NCBI RefSeq assembly: GCF_013240295.1 | Contig: NZ_JABETK010000001.1 | Span: forward strand, 2,262,501-2,326,500 | Reading direction: 5' to 3' | Source: Neoaquamicrobium sediminum | GTDB lineage: Bacteria; Pseudomonadota; Alphaproteobacteria; Rhizobiales; Rhizobiaceae | DNA length: 64,000 nt | Translations under genes and position numbers: made by a program | The notes under the pieces: generated by a model | The model's input: the letters and a program-made list of their open reading frames with translations, nothing else | What the model was told of the DNA's origin: nothing | Databases searched by the model: none | Shown here: positions 1 through 8,360 of the stretch, piece after piece | Numbering within the stretch: the stretch's first letter is position 1 | Layout of the letters: each line of letters starts with the position of its first letter

Positions 1-546
1 GATGCGCCGGACGACCTCGGCTTGAGCCTCGTTTATGGTTCGATCGCCTCTGATCGGTTCGCCGTTGCCATCGAGCTTCTTTACGACGTCATAACCGTAG
101 GCATTGCCGCCGCCCGATTTGCCGGCTTCCACGCGCCCGCGCTGACCTCTTCGCGTCTTGTCGGCCAAGTCCTTGAGGAAAAGCGCGTTCATCGTGCCCT
201 TCAGGCCGACATGCAGGTGCGAGACCTCGCCCTCTGACAGGGTGAAGATCTTCACGTCCGAATAGGACATCCGCTTGAATAGACCAGCAATGTCTTCCTG
301 ATCGCGCGAGAGGCGATCCATGGCCTCCGCGAGGACGAGATCGAAGCGTCCGCGTGTGGCATCGGAGATCAGCGCCTGTACGCCGGGCCGCAGCAGCGAG
401 GCGCCTGAGATGGCATGATCGGAGTATTCCTCGACGATGATCCAGCCCTGCTTCTCGGCATGGAGGCGGCACATACGGAACTGATCGGCGATGGAAGCGT
501 CGCGCTGATTGTCGGAAGAGTAACGGGCGTAGATGGCGACCTTCAA
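1..546 (-). CDS. Serine site-specific recombinase, N-terminal part (cut by window edge)
   Basis: The 182 visible codons begin VAIYARYSSDNQRDASIADQ, the classic N-terminus of a large serine recombinase. The catalytic Ser lies in ARYSSDNQR, followed by the EAMDRLSRDQ segment (invertase/resolvase domain, about residues 5-145) and the start of the linker (residues 145-182). Such enzymes cut and rejoin DNA at attachment sites through a 5'-phosphoserine link. The start chosen is TTG at 546, with GGGAG about 9 nt upstream and no in-frame ATG nearby. The reading frame stays open to base 1, so the zinc-ribbon and coiled-coil C-terminus lie outside the window. It may be the integrase of the island that holds the restriction operon; that is inference. 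Confidence 0.9.
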   Translation of the reverse strand, partial: MKVAIYARYSSDNQRDASIADQFRMCRLHAEKQGWIIVEEYSDHAISGASLLRPGVQALISDATRGRFDLVLAEAMDRLSRDQEDIAGLFKRMSYSDVKIFTLSEGEVSHLHVGLKGTMNALFLKDLADKTRRGQRGRVEAGKSGGGNAYGYDVVKKLDGNGEPIRGDRTINEAQAEVVRRI

Positions 547-565
547 TGTGCGTCTCCCAAGGCGA

Positions 566-751
566 TCAGGAGCCGCGCGAGCCCTGCTTCTTGACTTTCT
601 GCTCGTAGAACTCGCGAGCCGCCTGTCGCGCGAGAAACTCGACCAACCGGACGAGGCGAAGGTCGGGATCGCCCTCCGGCGTGAAGCTCAGCTCCGGCGC
701 CTCGACGAGCAACGCCTCGAGCAGCTCTTCGCGCTCGCTCGGCACAGTCAT
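566..751 (-). CDS. Small conserved-type protein upstream of the recombinase
   Basis: This 61-aa acidic, helical product begins MTVPSEREELLEALL and ends in a basic tail (KVKKQGSRGS). It ends 19 nt before the recombinase TTG start, so the two are probably co-transcribed. An in-frame ATG at 781 would add ten residues. ATG 751 was preferred because the extra residues look like read-through of an upstream frame. No domain was recognised. Small acidic proteins often sit just before serine recombinases on mobile islands, but no function can be assigned. Confidence 0.5.
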   Translation of the reverse strand: MTVPSEREELLEALLVEAPELSFTPEGDPDLRLVRLVEFLARQAAREFYEQKVKKQGSRGS

Positions 752-1079
752 TGATCTCGGTTGGCTTGCTTTCCGGCTCATAGACGCCAGAATTCACGCC
801 GGATCGGCAATAAACAACTGAAATCACGTTGGAATATTCGGCGGTGTTGGGCTGGTTCATTCGCATCTCTGCGGGCTTCCGCGCATCGTGGCGGGCGCTG
901 GCATAGCGAAATGACCTAGTTCGGCTTAGCGGTTTCGGCGCGTTGGGCATGTGAACTCCCGCCTCGCAACTCCGAGAGTCATGTGCGAACTCGGACACAT
1001 CGCTCGTTGCGGTAATGATCTCGTACATCGCGCACCTCCAAAATAGCCTACTTGGCGGAGTCGTCCAGCGAAATTATCA
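752..1079. other. Intergenic region with an uncertain leftward reading frame
   Basis: A leftward ATG at 1028 (MYEIITATSDVSEF) has a good GGAGG about 6 nt upstream and an open frame. The frame later runs out of phase through the better-supported small gene at 566-751. A short gene ending near 751, possibly frameshifted, is possible. Nothing else recognisable is present. Confidence 0.3.
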
Positions 1080-1098
1080 GTATGAGATAGTCTCATAC
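1080..1098. promoter_or_regulatory. Perfect 8-bp dyad, operator candidate
   Basis: GTATGAGA and TCTCATAC flank a 3-bp centre, in sequence more AT-rich than its surroundings. The dyad lies 45 bp before the ATG of the half-hsdS gene and just upstream of a promoter-like pair of hexamers. The layout fits the operator of a small dimeric repressor controlling the restriction operon; no such regulator gene is seen next to it. Confidence 0.45.
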
Positions 1099-1107
1099 GA
1101 ATTTTTC

Positions 1108-1136
1108 TTGTTAAAGGCCATGTTTCGACGCATACT
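1108..1136 (+). promoter_or_regulatory. Candidate promoter for the restriction operon
   Basis: TTGTTA (1108-1113) and CATACT (1131-1136) are separated by 17 bp, each matching four of six consensus bases. The predicted start of transcription would fall at about the ATG at 1143, and no ribosome-binding site is visible before that ATG. The mRNA may therefore be leaderless. Confidence 0.35.
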
Positions 1137-1142
1137 GCCCAA

Positions 1143-1693
1143 ATGAAGCATCTGAGCGACATCGCAGAGATTCTTAGCGGCATCCTTCCCCCGAAAGGCG
1201 TCGGCCGAGAAGCGGCATACGTACAGATCAAGGATTTGCGCGATTCCGACAGCGAGTTTCTTCGGGGGCGGCGCCAAAAGCAAGGCGGGCGACGCGTATT
1301 GCTGTGCGCGATCTTCTTGTGCCGTCACGTGGTGACCAACTCGCTGCGTTTCGTCCAACGCCGAACATGATCGGGGCCTTTGTTGGACTTGATGTCTACT
1401 TGGTCCGGCCTGCAACCCGGCGCGTCGATCCTGACTTCCTTTTCATTGCGCTCAACGACATCGCCGCTGTCCGGCAGCTGAAAGCCTCGGCGACGGCTGG
1501 CGCTTTGCCCCGCATTCCGAAGCACGCGCTGGAAGATGTCGTCCTACCCCTGCCGGCAATAGAAGAACAACGCCGCATCGCACGGCTCGGCATCCTCGCA
1601 GCAGACTGCGAGAGGCTTCAGCGCCAGCGCTTGGCCGCCGAGGCGAAACTCAACGCCGCCCTCATTTCACGATTGCTTAGAACCGCCGCATAG
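1143..1693 (+). pseudogene. Half-size type I specificity (S) protein, frameshifted
   Basis: The two parts read MKHLSDIAEILSG... and ...RIPKHALEDVVLPLPAIEEQ followed by RRIARLGILAADCERLQRQR. The latter is the end of a target-recognition domain and the conserved helical spacer of HsdS proteins. The frames join if the G5 run at 1264-1268 is read as G6, giving 183 aa, one TRD rather than the usual two. Half-S proteins can work as dimers. It precedes hsdM by 10 bp and probably heads the operon. The break is a one-base homopolymer change, so it may be a sequencing error; as written the protein is truncated at about residue 75. Confidence 0.7.
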
Positions 1694-1703
1694 GAATGAT
1701 CCC

Positions 1704-3257
1704 ATGACCAGACCAGAAGACATCAACAACGCGGTATGGGCGGCGTGCGACACGTTTCGCGGCGTCATCGACGCGGAACAGTACAAGAACTATATCCTCG
1801 CGCTGCTCTTCCTGAAATACATCAGCGACGTCTGGAACAAGCATTATCAGGAAATGCTGGAGGAGTTCCGCGACCACCCCCAGCGCGACCTCCGCATCCG
1901 TCGCCGCCTTGAGCGCGAGCGCTTCAAGCTCAAGGAGATCGGGTACCGCAATGAAAAGGGCGAGGTCGTCGAGACCTTCCTCTCGAGCTTCGACAGCCTC
2001 TACGAGCGCCGCAATCGCGATAATGTCGGTGAACTGATCAACATGGTGCTCGACGCCATAGAACAGGCGAACGAGCCGAAGCTGAACGGCGTCTTCCGTA
2101 ATATCGATTTCAACTCCGAAATCAGTCTTGGCCAGACCAAGGACCGGAACCGCCGCCTAAAGAACGTACTGGAGGACTTCGCCAAGCCGAGCCTCAATCT
2201 CAGCACCGTCAGCGAAGACGCGATCGGTGAAGCCTATATCTATCTCATCGAGCAGTTCGCGGCTGACGCGGGCAAAAAGGCTGGCGAGTTTTTCACCCCG
2301 CGCAAGGTTTCAGAAGTCGTCGCCAAGCTCGCAGCGCCGAAAGACGGTGCGCTGATCTGTGACCCGGCCTGTGGCTCGGGCTCGCTCTTGCTGCGCGCTG
2401 GCGAAGAGGTCGGGACGAATAACTTCCGGCTCTACGGTCAGGAGGCGAATGGGCAGACCGTCGCGCTCGCCCGCATGAATATGTTCCTGCACGGTCGCGA
2501 TGCTGCCGACATCCGCTGGTGCGACACGATCAACGGCCCGACGCTGCTCGAAGGCGACCACCTGATGCGGTTTGACACGGTCGTCGCTAATCCCCCGTTC
2601 AGTCTCGACAAGTGGGGAGCGGAGAACGCGGAGGACGATCCGTTCCGGCGCTTTGCGCGAGGGGTGCCGCCGAAGTCCAAAGGCGACTACGCCTTCATCC
2701 TGCACATGCTGGCAATCGCCCGCCCTGGTGAGGGGCGTGTCGCCGTCGTCGCGCCGCACGGGGTTCTCTTCCGGGGCGGCGCGGAAGGGCGCATCCGTGA
2801 GAGCATCGTCCACGACAATCTCCTCGACGTGGTGGTCGGACTGCCCGCACAGCTCTTTCCTACGACAGGCATTCCTGTCTGCGTCATGGTGTTCGACCGG
2901 GCGCGCGAAGCCGGCGGCGCGCGCGAGAGCGAGCGCGACGTGCTCTTCATCGACGCCAGCCGCGAATTCGGCTCCGGGAAGCGCCAGAACCAGCTCCGCG
3001 ACGAGGACGTCGCCAAAATCGTGTCAACCGCACGCGAACGCCGCGAGATCGAGCGCTATTCGCATCGCGCCTCCTTCGAGGAGATCGAGCGCAACAAGTT
3101 CAACCTCAACATCCCGCGCTACGTCGACACCTTCGAGCCCGAGCCGGAGATCGATATCCAGGCGGTGCAGAACGAGATCCGCGAGCTAGACCGCCAGCTC
3201 GCCGAAACCCGCGCTGAGATGAACCGCTATCTGAAGGAGCTCGGCATTGAAGTCTGA
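1704..3257 (+). CDS. hsdM: Type I restriction-modification DNA methyltransferase, M subunit
   Basis: This 517-aa protein has the N-terminal HsdM helical domain (AVWAACDTFRGVIDAEQYKNY, residues 8-28). It also carries SAM-binding motif I (DPACGSGSLLLRAG, about residues 218-231) and the N6-adenine methylase motif IV NPPF (about residue 294). A coiled C-terminus ending NRYLKELGIEV contacts the S subunit. It transfers a methyl group from SAM to adenine in the site read by HsdS, protecting host DNA, and is also needed for restriction by HsdR. ATG 1704 fits the family N-terminus. The next gene starts 11 bp before its stop, so translation is coupled. Confidence 0.96.
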   Translation: MTRPEDINNAVWAACDTFRGVIDAEQYKNYILALLFLKYISDVWNKHYQEMLEEFRDHPQRDLRIRRRLERERFKLKEIGYRNEKGEVVETFLSSFDSLYERRNRDNVGELINMVLDAIEQANEPKLNGVFRNIDFNSEISLGQTKDRNRRLKNVLEDFAKPSLNLSTVSEDAIGEAYIYLIEQFAADAGKKAGEFFTPRKVSEVVAKLAAPKDGALICDPACGSGSLLLRAGEEVGTNNFRLYGQEANGQTVALARMNMFLHGRDAADIRWCDTINGPTLLEGDHLMRFDTVVANPPFSLDKWGAENAEDDPFRRFARGVPPKSKGDYAFILHMLAIARPGEGRVAVVAPHGVLFRGGAEGRIRESIVHDNLLDVVVGLPAQLFPTTGIPVCVMVFDRAREAGGARESERDVLFIDASREFGSGKRQNQLRDEDVAKIVSTARERREIERYSHRASFEEIERNKFNLNIPRYVDTFEPEPEIDIQAVQNEIRELDRQLAETRAEMNRYLKELGIEV

Positions 3258-4185
3258 CGCTGCAAATTACCGCGCGCGGCGCATCGGACGCACGCTGAAG
3301 CTTTTTCTCGTCGACGGATCGCCGACGGGTGTGATCACGGCCGAACTTGGCAACTGGTCAGGCAAGGCTGTTGTCGCGCCGCGAACCGCGCTGCCTGACC
3401 TCATCAAGCGCGAGGAAGCCTCGCGCACCGGCGTGTACCTGTTGATGGGTCCGGACCCGGACAATACTGCTCGCACCCTTGTCTATGTCGGTGAAAGCGA
3501 CAGCGTGCGCACGCGGCTCGCCAGCCATGATTCCGACGATGCCAAGCAGTTCTTCACCCGCGTCTGCCTGATCGTTTCCAAGGACGAGAATCTCACCAAG
3601 GCACATGGACGTTATCTCGAAGCGCGCATCATGGCGCTGATCCGGGCAGCCTCGCGCGCCGTTCTTGTCAACGGGACCGAGCCCGAGTTTAAGGGGCTGC
3701 CGGAACCCGAAATCGCCGACATGGAAGGATTCCTGTCTGAAATCGAAATCTTGCTGCCTGTGCTTGGTTTCGATGTTCTGCGCCGCGCTGCGGAAAGCGG
3801 CGACGCTGACAGTCCGGCGCGCGCGGACGAACCGGTCTTCGCGTTCACTGAAGCCGGCACCGATGCCCGGGCGCGCGAGGCTGGTGGCGAGTTCGTCGTG
3901 CTCGCCGGTTCATTGGCGCGGGTGAAGGAAACCAACACCATCCATGATGGTGCAAAGGATCAGCGCCGCCAGCTCGTCGAGGACGGCGTCTTGGTGAGGA
4001 CCGCCGATGGCCAGCACTATACCTTCGGCCGCGATGTCGCCTTTTCCTCGCCGTCTGGAGCTGCCGCCGTCGTCTACGGAGGAAACATCAGCGGCCCCGC
4101 GACCTGGCGGCGCGAGGGCGACGGGCTCACTTACAAGGACTGGCGTCAGCAGCAGCTCGCGCAGGCACAGGGAGGCGAGGAGTGA
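3247..4185 (+). CDS. GIY-YIG nuclease-family protein with DUF4357 domain
   Basis: In this 312-aa product the segment TGVYLLMGPDPDN...TLVYVGESDSVRTRL (about residues 60-92) is the GIY-YIG core, with Y-V-G replacing Y-I-G. The C-terminal part (about residues 230-305, with TYKDW near the end) matches the DUF4357 type. GIY-YIG domains cut DNA with a conserved Arg and a distal Glu. Genes of this kind are commonly found inside type I restriction operons, where their role is unproven. It overlaps hsdM by 11 bp and hsdS by 4 bp, so it is an integral operon member rather than a chance neighbour. Confidence 0.85.
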   Translation: MKSDAANYRARRIGRTLKLFLVDGSPTGVITAELGNWSGKAVVAPRTALPDLIKREEASRTGVYLLMGPDPDNTARTLVYVGESDSVRTRLASHDSDDAKQFFTRVCLIVSKDENLTKAHGRYLEARIMALIRAASRAVLVNGTEPEFKGLPEPEIADMEGFLSEIEILLPVLGFDVLRRAAESGDADSPARADEPVFAFTEAGTDARAREAGGEFVVLAGSLARVKETNTIHDGAKDQRRQLVEDGVLVRTADGQHYTFGRDVAFSSPSGAAAVVYGGNISGPATWRREGDGLTYKDWRQQQLAQAQGGEE

Positions 4186-5368
4186 GTGCCTCCACAACGC
4201 TTGGAGACTTCTTCCGGGTTCGGAAGGAGAAGGGAGAGGCAGGTCTGCCCACGCTCTCCGTCACCATGAATGACGGGCTGGTCGACCGTGCCGACCTCGA
4301 CCGGAAAATGGAGACGAACCTCGCACCCGAAGAACACCTGCGGGTCCGCGAAGGCGACATTGCCTACAACATGATGCGGATGTGGCAGGGCGCCTTCGGT
4401 CGGGCGGAGAAAGACGGAATTGTCAGCCCAGCATATGTCGTCGTCGAGCCACGCGAGAACATGGATAGCCGCTTCGCCGCACATTGGTTCAAGTCAGCGC
4501 GGATGATCTATCTTTTTTGGGCCTACTCGTACGGCCTCACGCAAGATCGTCTGCGCCTCTATGCCGACGATTTTTGTCACATACCTGCGGGTCCTCCTTC
4601 GTTGCCAGAGCAAAAAGAATTGCTGAAGCGCTCGATGCCTATGACCAAGCGATTGCGCGCGAAAACGCTTACGTTGCCGCTAAGAAACGTCAATTTAGCT
4701 GGCTCTATAAGGAAATATTTCCCGATTCCAGCGCGACCTTGCCGGATGGCTGGAAGGCTGAGCCGATTACCAGTGTTGCAAAGGTTCGCTTTAGCGGCGT
4801 CGACAAGAAATCCGCTCAGGGCGAGATAGAGGTTCGGTTGTGCAACTACATGGACGTTTTTAACAACCGTCGCATCACGGCAGACCTTCCCTTTATGGAC
4901 GCGACGGCGACTGCCCGCGAGATCGAAGCCTTCGCACTGCAACATGGCGACGTTGTCTTCACGAAAGACTCTGAAACAGCCGAAGATATTGGTGCCAGCG
5001 CCGTTGTCGCAGAGCCTTTGGATAATATCATTTGTGGCTATCACCTCGGCATTGCTCGCGCGAAACCGAAACACGTCACTGGCGAATATTTAGCCTACGC
5101 CCTTAGACATCCTTGGGTGCGGGAGGAGTTTCGGAAAGCGGCAAATGGCGTCACTCGCTTTGGGCTGAACCTAGATGTCATGGACCAAGTCCATGTACTG
5201 GTGCCTTCTCTCGAAAGGCAGAAGGCGATTGCTGCTGCACTACATGCAGTCGAAGACGAAATCGCTATTCTGACAAAGCAAGCAGACGCTCTCCGACTTC
5301 AGAAGAAGGGAATCATGCAGCGATTCTTTGGCGAGGAAAGTCTCGTTGCGAACGAGGCCGCTGAATAA
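4182..5368 (+). pseudogene. hsdS: Type I specificity subunit HsdS, frameshifted
   Basis: Part one starts with GTG at 4182 (MSASTTLGDFFRVRKEKGE) and reaches PPSLPEQK. Part two continues in another frame as RIAEALDAYDQAIARENAYV and runs through a second TRD to a final helix ending KGIMQRFFGEE. The join needs A6 instead of the A5 at 4612-4616, which restores 395 aa with two TRDs, each followed by a PxLExQ-type motif and helix. HsdS sets the DNA target for HsdM and HsdR. As written the protein stops early and neither methylation nor cleavage should occur. The one-base homopolymer nature suggests a sequencing artefact. Confidence 0.85.
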
Positions 5369-6708
5369 TGGTGGCGGCCGGCGGCTACATCCTTCAGGTG
5401 CCGAAGGACAGACGTAAGCTGCTTCTCGACGAAGCCGAACACGGCGGTTCGTTCTATTCGCCGAAACCCTTTGTCTCGGAACCTGTTCCGCGCTTCGACC
5501 ACAGCCGTCGCGCCCCGCTTGCCGTCTTCGCGTCCTTCGAGGATGGCTTCATCACGCACATCGCCGGCGGACGAAAAGGACAGTCAGCGGGCACAGGCCT
5601 CGTCCGTCTGAATCTCGAAGAACTCCAACCGCTGAAGCGGCCCGTGAGCTTCGATGAGATCCTTGCTGGTATCGACATACGCGTTGCCCGGCACGTCAAG
5701 CAGCGCCTGGAAACAGGCGGCCTGCTCCCGCCGAAGTCGCTCGGCGCATTTGTTGATCGTATCACGCAACTCGATGAGACCGTCAGCCCACGCCTTGCGC
5801 GCTATTCCGAGCGTCGCGCCCAAGCGCTGCGGCGGCTCGAGCCCCGTGCCCGCGAAAACCTCGCCTACCAGAAGGAAACGCTCGGCCTCGCACTCGAGAT
5901 TGCTGGAATGTCGCGAGACGACCTTTTGGCGTGGACCCCGACGGACGCTCGACAGCAATCCTTCCTTGACGGACTTCCGGGCGCACAGGTTCGGGAAGAT
6001 GCTATGCTTTTGTCCGACTTCTCGACCGTGCCGGGTTTTGAAGCTGTGGGCGAAACCACCCACTACGGCTCGAAGGTTTTCGCGAGCGAAGGGGACTCGT
6101 CGAAGCGGTTGACGGTGATCATGGCCAACCGTCTGCCCCTCGAACAACAGACCGGCGCCGACCTCATCTACTTCAACGAAGCCTACCGCAGCTTCGTGAT
6201 GGTCCAATACAAGGCGATGGAGAAGCGCGAAGACGAGGTGGAATTTCGTTGGCAGGCGAAGGATCAGTTCTGCGACGAAGTTGAGCGGATGGAGAGCCTG
6301 TTGGAGGAGCTCAGGAAGCTCCCGAGCGGCGAGCACCCTGACGGGTTCCGTTTCTCGGACAACCCGTTTTTTCTGAAGTTTTGTCCGCGCGTTGTCTTCA
6401 ACCCCGACGACAAAGGGCTCTTCAAGGGCATCTATCTACCTCTCGATTTATGGAAGCGGGCGGATGCCGCTGGTTTGTTCACGGGGCCGCGCGGCGGCAA
6501 GGTTCTGACCTTCAAGAACGTCGGTCGTCGAATCAACAATTCGGAGTTTGTCGGGCTCGTGGCCGGTTCGTGGGTAGGCACGTCGATAGAGCAATCCGCT
6601 GTACTCAGCGAGATTGTCCGGCAGGTGCTGGAAACCGGGAAGACCGTCACGATCGCAATCAAGCACACCCCGCCTCCTCATGCGCCCGAAATGGAGGCCG
6701 CCGGATGA
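5368..6708 (+). CDS. Unknown 446-aa protein in the restriction operon, possible nuclease
   Basis: No family is recognised. The ATG overlaps the hsdS stop by one base (TAATG), and the stop overlaps the next ATG (ATGA). The N-terminal part (residues 1-100) is beta-rich with FITHIAGGRKGQ; residues 100-200 look helical. Around residues 224-286 a pattern of Glu, then GADLIYFN, then FVMVQYKAM resembles the E-D-QxK layout of PD-(D/E)XK nucleases of the Mrr type. That reading is inference from spacing only. The gene might supply a second effector or a partner of the TIGR04141 protein that follows. It is soluble, with no signal peptide. Confidence 0.75.
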   Translation: MVAAGGYILQVPKDRRKLLLDEAEHGGSFYSPKPFVSEPVPRFDHSRRAPLAVFASFEDGFITHIAGGRKGQSAGTGLVRLNLEELQPLKRPVSFDEILAGIDIRVARHVKQRLETGGLLPPKSLGAFVDRITQLDETVSPRLARYSERRAQALRRLEPRARENLAYQKETLGLALEIAGMSRDDLLAWTPTDARQQSFLDGLPGAQVREDAMLLSDFSTVPGFEAVGETTHYGSKVFASEGDSSKRLTVIMANRLPLEQQTGADLIYFNEAYRSFVMVQYKAMEKREDEVEFRWQAKDQFCDEVERMESLLEELRKLPSGEHPDGFRFSDNPFFLKFCPRVVFNPDDKGLFKGIYLPLDLWKRADAAGLFTGPRGGKVLTFKNVGRRINNSEFVGLVAGSWVGTSIEQSAVLSEIVRQVLETGKTVTIAIKHTPPPHAPEMEAAG

Positions 6709-8360
6709 GCAACACACAGAAGCTTTCAGTTCGCCTTTTGCGAGATGGCCTCGCCCCGGCCGACGCGGTCCGAGATGGCGTGGACCTGACGCCATGGGAC
6801 AAGCTGGAAGGCGCACTCATTTCATTGGCAACGCTCGGCGGTGGCGCGCCGAAATGGGCGCGCTTCCTCGATCTGTCTGAAGACGAGAAAAAGAAGGTTT
6901 TCAACCACACAGCCTTCGGACTCGTGTTCGTCCAGGCGTCTGGACGCTGGTTCGCGGTGTCTTTTGGCATGGGTCACGTGAAGCTCGATCCTGCGGCGTT
7001 CGAGCAGGATTTTGGGCTGCGGGTTGTCCTCAACGCCGTTGACCCGAAGCAGTTGAAGAGCGCGGACGTGCGGACACCGGATGAGAATACCCTGTCCCGC
7101 CGTACGCAAACCAGCCGGGGCTCCGATCAGACTGCCTTCGCCATCGACATCGAGCGCGACCTTGTTCGTGGACTGGCAGGGACGCCCAAAGATGCAGGGT
7201 TCGGCTCCTATGTGGCCGGGACGGATGGCCTTACGCTCAACCGAAAGCTTGAGATCGCGGAGCTGGCCCAGGCCTGTGCGGACGCGTATGCGATCTACCA
7301 GAAGACCGACTACAAGACCGACTTCGGCTGGATCGATCAGATCCGCCACATCCGTGAGCAAGAATTGATCGACAAGCTGGACGCCAAGCTGGTCGAAGCT
7401 TTGGGGAAGGCGGTCGACGAAGGCGAGACCGACGGAATTCACCTCGCATTTCCGGTCATCTATGACCCTGAGAAATCAAGCCTCATCCGCTACAAGGGGT
7501 TTCGCAGCTGGCAGCTTTATGCCGACCTCGACTTGCCGGGTTACCTCGACGCATTGAAGGAGCGCGAGAAAGCCGGCTACTCGGACGAGGACCTCCGCAA
7601 TCACACCGTCCACGAAGTCGATGATGATGGCCACGACTGTGGTGGGAAGTGGAAGTTGCGGGAATGCATCGTGTTCGAAACAGAACTCGATGGCTCGACC
7701 TACGTCTTCTCTGGAGGCCGCTGGTACCAGATCGACCAGAACCTCGCCAAAGAGGTACAGGATTTTTTCGACGCGACTAGCAAGGTCGGCATGCCTGCCG
7801 CTGAGGCTGACGAAACAGAAGAGACCTACAATAAGCGCGTCGCCGGTCTGGATGCGGACATGATCTGCTTAGACCGTCGGCTCATCAAGCCGACCGGTGC
7901 TGCGAGCAAGATCGAGGCCTGCGACTTTCTCGGCCGTGAGCGTCAATTGATCCACGTTAAGGACAAGACGTCCTCGTCACGACTCAGTCACCTTTTCAGC
8001 CAGGGGACCGTCTCCGCACGCGTCCTCGCGACCGACCCGCCGTCGCGCGACAGCGTCCGGAACGAAGTGATCGCGGTCCAGGCTGAAACCGGACAGACCG
8101 GCTACGAGGACATCATTCCGAATTCCGCAAATGACTTCACCCGTGGCGATTTCACTGTCGTCTACAGCGTCATTGCCGCATCGGATAAGCCGAAACTTCC
8201 CTTTTTCAGCTTGGTGTCGTTCCGCCAGGCTGCGCGCGAATTGCATGCTCTCGGCTACAAATGGGCTTTCGCCTGGATCGAGAAGCCAAAGTCTGGCGCG
8301 AAAGCGAAAGCTAAACGATCCACGAAGGGCACTGGAGAGGATGCGGAGGTCATAGAATGA
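6705..8360 (+). CDS. TIGR04141/DUF6119-like sporadically distributed protein
   Basis: This 551-aa protein starts MSNTQKLSVRLLRDG. The FGLVFVQASGRWFAVSFGMG segment (about residues 69-88), the DFGLRVVLNAVDPKQL stretch and the later HIREQELIDKLDAKLVEAL helix fit the TIGR04141 (DUF6119) family. That family is known for patchy distribution and for sitting near restriction and defence genes; its biochemical role is not established. ATG 6705 was chosen because it overlaps the previous stop (ATGA). A longer frame upstream only shadows the preceding gene. It overlaps hsdR by 4 bp, so it belongs to the operon and is likely needed by or regulated with the restriction system. Confidence 0.75.
   Translation: MSNTQKLSVRLLRDGLAPADAVRDGVDLTPWDKLEGALISLATLGGGAPKWARFLDLSEDEKKKVFNHTAFGLVFVQASGRWFAVSFGMGHVKLDPAAFEQDFGLRVVLNAVDPKQLKSADVRTPDENTLSRRTQTSRGSDQTAFAIDIERDLVRGLAGTPKDAGFGSYVAGTDGLTLNRKLEIAELAQACADAYAIYQKTDYKTDFGWIDQIRHIREQELIDKLDAKLVEALGKAVDEGETDGIHLAFPVIYDPEKSSLIRYKGFRSWQLYADLDLPGYLDALKEREKAGYSDEDLRNHTVHEVDDDGHDCGGKWKLRECIVFETELDGSTYVFSGGRWYQIDQNLAKEVQDFFDATSKVGMPAAEADETEETYNKRVAGLDADMICLDRRLIKPTGAASKIEACDFLGRERQLIHVKDKTSSSRLSHLFSQGTVSARVLATDPPSRDSVRNEVIAVQAETGQTGYEDIIPNSANDFTRGDFTVVYSVIAASDKPKLPFFSLVSFRQAARELHALGYKWAFAWIEKPKSGAKAKAKRSTKGTGEDAEVIE

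Noticed and set aside
543..1028. 161-aa leftward frame with a good ribosome-binding site
   Set aside because: Its second half is out of phase with the better small gene at 566-751 and reads as low-complexity Arg/Ala-rich sequence. Only the first part might be real.
4612..4616. Phase variation of hsdS through the A5 tract
   Set aside because: Five bases is short for slippage-based switching, and similar one-base losses occur in unrelated genes such as repA and rlxS, so a common technical cause is likelier.
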